Shown piece by piece: positions 59,035 through 64,000 of a stretch of 64,000 nucleotides of DNA. Numbering within the stretch: the stretch's first letter is position 1; the number at the start of each line of letters is the position of its first letter. Below the pieces are notes generated by a model that was not told where the DNA came from, made no database searches, and saw nothing but the letters and a program-made list of their open reading frames with translations. This DNA is from Riptortus pedestris (lineage: Eukaryota > Arthropoda > Insecta > Hemiptera > Alydidae). The position numbers and the translations under genes were made by a program. Location: positions 81,909,001-81,973,000 of the forward strand of contig CM032233.1 of NCBI GenBank assembly GCA_019009955.1. The letters run 5' to 3'.

Positions 59035-62000
59035 GTAATCTGTCTGTTTTATAAACAATTTTGTTGTCATCTATTAAATTATTTAATGTTTTGTTAATAT
59101 TTGACAGCTATTGTGTTATTATATTTTATTTCATATAATAAATTCAATGCATACTTTTATTTAGCCTTTTCCCATGTCATAGGAGGTTATTGTTTGCAGT
59201 ATATATGAATATTTGTATTTTCCTGCATGTAGACTTTTTACTGGGTTTTACAGTTTTTTTTCAGTATTTCGGAAACACTGTTAAGAACAATTAAGACATT
59301 TCTAATCCTATTTTATGTCTTAATCTATTCAGAGGCCAACCAGTCATTTATCTGTCACCACTGTCAATAGGCTATGATTCTGGGCTTGGCATGTAAACAA
59401 ATTAAATGAACCACTCAAAGATATTTGTGGGGCTCAGGTTGGGCATGTGAGTTAAGACGTTGGTCTTAATCTCGCGAGGTAGACCTAGACTCATTAAATA
59501 AACTCCTTAGGCCCACCTTGGTTAGATAAGAGTGGTAACCTGCAGATAACCCATCCTGATTAGCCATAATAGCATAAAAGTGGATGTAAATAATAATAAT
59601 AATAAAATTTTAAAAAATATTTGTGCTCTCTTAATATGATCTAAAGTTGTTTTGTGGGAGTCTGTTTCTACTCACTCACACTAAAAGTGTTTAATACCGT
59701 AGGCCCCAAACTGGTGATGCATATTGTATAATAATTGTACAAAATAATACTTCTATAGAGACATCTTGTAACTTCAGTTTAACAAAAAAAAAATTTCAAA
59801 ACATGGTCACTGTGGGTGAATGTTAGAATAAGTCCAAGGAATGTTCTCTCTGTTATTAAATAAAATAAACAATTAAAACGGTTACTACCATGGTTATTCT
59901 GGTATAAATATTGCATTGCTAGGATGATAGAGAACATGTACCAAAATTGACAATTTTGTTGGTTCATATGTGAACACAAGCTAAACATAGCAGTTAGTAG
60001 GTTAGAAACCTGAAGGCAAAGAATTTAAAATTTCGTAACAGCTAAAAATACAAGGATTAGCATTAGGCAATACTCATTATCCATTTGAATAAAAACTCTG
60101 AACTGCCTCAAAAAACTACTAGAATACGCACTTGAAAGAAATGAAGCAAATTGTTTATGACATACACTTATGTTTTTATCCAATACATCACTAAGGCAGA
60201 CTAGTAAAAAAAATCTATCCTCGCCTAAAAAAAATCCTTTCCTCTTTGGCTCATGGACAAGTTCCAATAAAGAAATAGCTAATTCAATTTGTCAATTACA
60301 ATTTACTGTTTTCTTTCCCAGTGTGATATAATTGATCGTAGCCACTGAACTAGCTACCCCAGGGAACTAGCCATCTCCCTCACAGTATCACTTCCTCCGA
60401 AAGCATTCATATAGAATTCCTCTTCATATTCCTCTCATAAAGTCTGTATCATGGTTAGGATATGTTCTTATTGTGGGGGAAAAGAAACATGTACACTCAT
60501 CCTATTTTTGTTGTTATTACTCATTACAATTTGTAAATTGTTCGAGAATCTCATCTTTTATCACCTATATCCCATAACAGTTGCTATCATCTCATTTTGG
60601 CTTCAGAAAAGTTTACTGAAGAATTCGCCAGTGTTATTAGATTGAAGACTCTTTTTCCTCATCCTTTGAGAATGAGCAATACTGCTACTGTGTTTCTTCT
60701 TGATATTGGACAGGTTTTTGATCAAGTGTTTCGTGGGGACTTAAGTTTGAACACACTCAACTTTCTCTCCACATTTTATTTTCTTGATTAAATCCCATCT
60801 ATCAAATCTATTTTTTTAAAGCCTCTTCTTGGGCTATCACTTCCCCTTCTCTGTTAGCTTGCACATTCTCCTCAGCTAATATATGCTTAAGAAAGCATGT
60901 GAGAATGATATTGACATGCTCATTTATTGATTATGTAAACATATGACAGTGTAGATTTGGCCTGGTTGCCTGAGATGTTTTAGTCACTAGATATAAAGTG
61001 TACAATTAGATTTTGTTCTTTAACTTACAAGGAGAATTAATGCTAACAACTGGTTGAGGTGAATTAAAATAGTTAGAGAGATATTTAAAATAGTTAAAGA
61101 CTGGATTCAAAACTGCTAAATATGTTGAATGATAAACGATTGGGCACAATTTTAGTTGGGGAAGGGGTGTTTTGCATAGAAATGTTGTGGCTGCTTACCT
61201 CACTGGGCCTATTTCTGAGGCTAATCTCCTTCTCACAGGTTGGCTGTAATGGGAGGCTGTCTATAGACCTTAAGCGGCTTATATCACAATCATGGCACAA
61301 TAATATGCTGTAAAGGTCTGCCCCCCACATCAGCTTGGGGGTCTCAGGTTGGTATGGCACTCAATGGTAGGTCTCATCTGCTTGGTTACCGGAAGCTCAC
61401 TGACAACATCTTGTTCATGGCAGGGTAGATTCTCTCTGCTAGCTTCGCTGATGAGTAATGCTACCATCTATGTAAGGTTAGCTTGCTAAATGGTGTATAG
61501 CATAGTTGCGTATCAGCTACAGGCAATTTCCTGTAGCCGATACCTGACTATTTTATACATCATTTAAGAACTAGTTGCTATTTAACATGATGTGAATCGT
61601 GTTGAGGAATTGTAGCTCACTAATTATTGATGTCAAGCATATTCTGCAATCACTAAGCACTGCACTTAGTCTTTTTTTTTTTTCTTTTTTTTTTGGAAAT
61701 CCCTCCTTTTGCTCCAAGAATCCTGGAGATGAAAATTCTACATGAAAAAAATAATTGTAATTTAAGACTGAAATCTGGAATTACTTGACGCCACCTTTCA
61801 AAGAACGAATGTGCCCTGAAAAAAGAATGTTTTTAATATACTCTTAATGAATGAAATTATGAACAGCTCACTTAATCAAACCTTGGCTGCTACTAAGCAC
61901 ATTGTCATTTGTGAGGTTTGTATATTCTGTACCAGCTAATTGAAATTCTTTTTCTCTCTTTTTTAGGGAACTGGACAAACAGTCAGCATTTTTACTTACA

Positions 62001-63191
62001 ATGTAAAAGGTGGGAATCAACTCACTTTAAATAATGCTAGAAACAATCTTAAAAAGCTAAAAACTTTGAAACATCCATCAATTCTTACATATATTGACAG
62101 CTATGAGGTAAGCATTTTAAATGTGTTCTTTATTTAATAATTAATATTTCTATTCAATAAACATGTCTGCAATGAATGATTAAATGGAATAGCTACATCT
62201 TTGCATATAAACTCATATGTGTGTGAATGTATGCTTGTGCATTGTGCTCTGATGAAATAAACATTTATTTTATTATATCCTCCCTATTCAGTAGATTCAT
62301 CCTCTTTCAAGAATGCTCTATTTGGTTCCCATTCAGTGATTCAACCCATTTTGAAGTAATAGAATTAAAAACAAGGTTTCAGATACTGTTGAAAAAATTG
62401 GCTTTGTTCTCTTAAAATTGACTAGTTCAGAAAAATTATTTTTTACAGTGATTGAAAAAGGGGGAAAATAATTTAGTCTCTAAATGCTTAAATTGTTAAC
62501 ATTAAAAGCTAAGTACTCATATTTATTTTAGTAATTTTTGAATTTTGTAGTATGTTTTAAATTAAGTAATTTTTATTTTTACAATATGATGCCAAATAGA
62601 AAAAATAAATTAATTGTGTGTGAAACAAGAATACAAAATTATAAAATAAAAATTCTTTAGGTTGTGTATGTGGCTTTAGGTATTTAATGGCTGAATCCAG
62701 ACAAGGAATAGTGTGGGTGTGATTAGCGGGGAATTTGAAAAATCATAATATTTCCAGTATTTTAAGTTTTATTAAAAAATGTTATAGAAACTATTGATGC
62801 TGTTAAACTATTGATGTTCTACAAATGTTGCTCTATACATTTTTTTAAAACTCAAATATTAAGCGAGTTATTCATTCTTTCTTGTTTTCACACTTCAGTA
62901 AACCCTACTCATTCGATTTTTAATTATAAATATAGAATATTTGGAGATAAGATGAGTAGTGTACTATATGAAATAGAATTTATGTAGCCTATCAATTAAT
63001 TAATGAACTCCCCTATATTATTATTATATTTATTTTCCTTAATTTGTTTATTTCAGGATGAAAATGTAATCCACGTCGTAACTGAACCAGTTGAGCCATT
63101 ACTGTTATACATTACTAAAAAATTAAAAGGACATTCAAAATACAAGGAATATGCAGCTTTGTATCATTTATGGGGTCTGAAAACTATAGCG
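58930..63191 (+). CDS. SCYL1: SCYL1 (N-terminal kinase-like protein), 5' part, three coding exons
   Basis: SCYL1 is a catalytically inactive Scy1-family kinase that binds COPI coats and Golgi membranes and supports retrograde Golgi-to-ER traffic (yata in Drosophila). Exons 58930-59034, 61967-62107 and 63057-63191 join in phase 0 to give 127 residues, and the gene continues past the window end. Residues 1-35 begin MWSFFSKESFPYEIGE, matching the family start (MW.FF.RDP..FPYEI). Exon 2 gives GTGQTVSIFTYN and LKTLKHPSILTYIDSYE, and exon 3 gives VIHVVTEPVEPLLLYI and LWGLKTIA. These are N-lobe segments of the pseudokinase. The usual acidic/proline linker after FPYEIGE is shorter than in human. The first exon lies 2.9 kb from the second; the intron is full of repeats. 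Confidence 0.95.
59430..59608 (+). mobile_element. tRNA-derived SINE in SCYL1 intron 1
   Basis: The head GGGGCTCAGGTTGGGCATG (A-box-like) and GAGGTAGACCTAGACTC (B-box-like) is followed by a body with GATAACCCATCCTGATTAGC and a (AAT)n tail TGTAAATAATAATAATAA. The body and tail recur at 51400-51490. Confidence 0.6.
59750..60329. other. Unassigned SCYL1 intron 1 sequence
   Basis: Nothing recognised; an open stretch at 60025-60267 (-) has no identifiable protein. Confidence 0.45.
60330..60480 (-). repeat. Inverted partner of 57905-58085
   Basis: The reverse complement reads CATATCCTAACCATGATACA, AATGCTTTCGGAGGAAGTG and GGCTAGTTCCCTGGGG, as in the + copy. It is followed immediately by the + oriented RT fragment, so a rearrangement joined the two. 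Confidence 0.6.
60490..60790 (+). pseudogene. Jockey-like RT fragment in SCYL1 intron 1
   Basis: It encodes ASEKFTEEFASVIRLKTLFP, then HPLRMSNTATVFLLDIGQVF and DQVF. This is the second copy of the fragment at 58310-58560, better preserved, with the acidic residue of the FLDI-x-x-x-FD strand still visible. Confidence 0.65.
61488..61565 (+). ncRNA. Candidate pre-miRNA-like hairpin (78 nt)
   Basis: Two 36-nt arms (starting AAATGGTGTATAGCATAG and ending CTATTTTATACATCATTT) pair at 33 of 36 positions, with four G-U pairs and three single mismatches, around a 6-nt CAATTT loop. Size and mismatch pattern fit an animal pre-miRNA. No known miRNA seed was recognised, and a small MITE would look similar. 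It lies in SCYL1 intron 1, on the gene's strand. Confidence 0.4.
61967..62107 (+). CDS. SCYL1: SCYL1 coding exon 2
   Basis: Acceptor CTCTTTTTTAG, donor GAG/gtaagc; 47 codons, phase 0. It encodes the pseudokinase N-lobe strands and the helix ending KLKTLKHPSILTYIDSYE, closely matching human LKTLRHPNILAYIDG. Confidence 0.95.
62690..62995 (-). mobile_element. HINE-like decayed copy in SCYL1 intron 2
   Basis: Ordered blocks (TTAATGGCTGAATCCAG, GTTATAGAAACTATTG, CTCTATACATTTTTTTAAAA, AAATATTAAGCGAGTTATTC, CAGTAAACCC) match 16420-16640. The termini are worn away. Confidence 0.55.
63057..63191 (+). CDS. SCYL1: SCYL1 coding exon 3
   Basis: Acceptor TTTATTTCAG, donor GCG/gtaagc; 45 codons, phase 0. 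It encodes DENVIHVVTEPVEPL and YHLWGLKTIA, matching the hinge segment (YVVTEAVTPL) and the start of the C-lobe (SWGLHQIVKAL) of SCYL1. The next exon is not within the window. Confidence 0.95.
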
Positions 63192-64000
63192 GTAAGCATT
63201 GTAATCTGACTATTTTACGACTTTCTTCTTCTTTCTAACACTTGTTTCAGCTGTGTTCCAGGTCATTTTAGCTTTCAACAATTTTAGGACTGTCTAGAAA
63301 GTTATGCCCTTTTTTTCCCACTATATTTTTCCATAAGTTTAGGTTGGGTGGTCTCTTAACTTCCAGCACTGCCTATTTCAATCTCTCTTGAGTTTAGATA
63401 ATGTCATTATTCCTTCATGTGTCATGTGGATCAGAAAGCTCAAACAGCTGTATGTAAAGTTTTTGCGAGCTAATCCTGATAATTCACTTAACCTTTGGGT
63501 ATATCATATCCTCAAAATTTACATGGTGTTATTACGGAGAATCACTATGAAATTTATAAATTAAATTATGCTGGCTTACCTACCGTGAGACATCAGTCTA
63601 ATCATATAAGGCTAGAATTGAGAAATTGTGTCTGTACGTTGTTGTTTTGTTAATTATTTTATAATTTTACTTAGGATAAAAAAATTATTCAAGAAATTAT
63701 ATTTATTAAATGAATTAAATATTTTCCTAAAACGACAATGTACATTACAACTTTGATTATTATTACAATAATACTATAACAAATTATTGTACATAACTAA
63801 GTTATTATTATTCGTAAAACTAATTAGTAAACATATAAGTTACCGTTTCATACAAAAATAGTTATTAATAGCTAATGTTATTGTTACAAATTGTTGGTGA
63901 TAAAACACTGATTCGACTAAAGTCTTCCTCAATGTCAGTATAAAACTCATATATATATATATATATATACATATATATAATTTTTTTAGTTGAAATATAT
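63192..64000. other. SCYL1 intron 3 (partial)
   Basis: AT-rich sequence up to the window edge with a short TA run at 63950-63970; no fourth exon recognised. Confidence 0.6.

Overview
This window is eukaryotic nuclear DNA from an arthropod, most likely an insect; the species cannot be fixed from sequence alone. The base composition is strongly AT-rich. Genes are split by GT-AG introns of 77 bp to about 4 kb. Dinucleotide microsatellites are long and common, and remnants of several arthropod-type transposon families fill the intergenic and intronic space. Three genes are certain.

(1) Dystroglycan (+, coding 17335-38119) is assembled here from 14 coding exons that join in frame into a 1027-residue protein. 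It has a signal peptide, an N-terminal cadherin-like plus S6-like unit, an RKKR furin-type site, a Ser/Thr/Pro-rich mucin-like stretch, two further cadherin-like plus S6/SEA-like units, one membrane helix and the classic PPPY C-terminus. (2) NOP10 (-, 55366-55575) is a complete intronless gene for the small H/ACA snoRNP protein. (3) SCYL1 (+, from 58930, running off the right edge) is represented by its first three coding exons, which encode the N-terminal pseudokinase region.

Layout. 1-17300 is a repeat-dense tract upstream of the first dystroglycan coding exon. It is dominated by one family of hairpin-ended elements with a dinucleotide microsatellite at a fixed internal place, resembling Helentron-associated non-autonomous elements (HINE/DINE-1 type). 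It also holds a Jockey-like RT fragment, a gag-like fragment, a Merlin deletion derivative with intact inverted repeats and target duplication, and a foldback element carrying a tRNA-like block. 17301-38119 is dystroglycan; its introns hold a 1-kb palindrome with the same tRNA-like block, more HINE-like copies, a coding-like relic of unknown origin, a 256-bp pure TC tract, an R2-like non-LTR C-terminus, a mariner relic and a piggyBac-type MITE. 38120-about 39740 is the probable dystroglycan 3' UTR. About 39.7-55.3 kb is sparse AT-rich DNA with a Penelope-like RT relic, a long TA tract and a Tc1 relic split by a MITE. 55.4-64 kb holds NOP10, a hAT remnant, duplicated Jockey-like RT relics, and the start of SCYL1, whose first intron carries a SINE and a 78-nt pre-miRNA-like hairpin.

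The three genes are not an operon and have unrelated cellular jobs: matrix-cytoskeleton adhesion, rRNA pseudouridylation, and Golgi-ER traffic. The most distinctive material is the HINE-like family. One copy sits inside another, and comparison with an uninterrupted copy shows insertion without a target-site duplication. Adjacent copies also form head-to-tail and opposed-end junctions.
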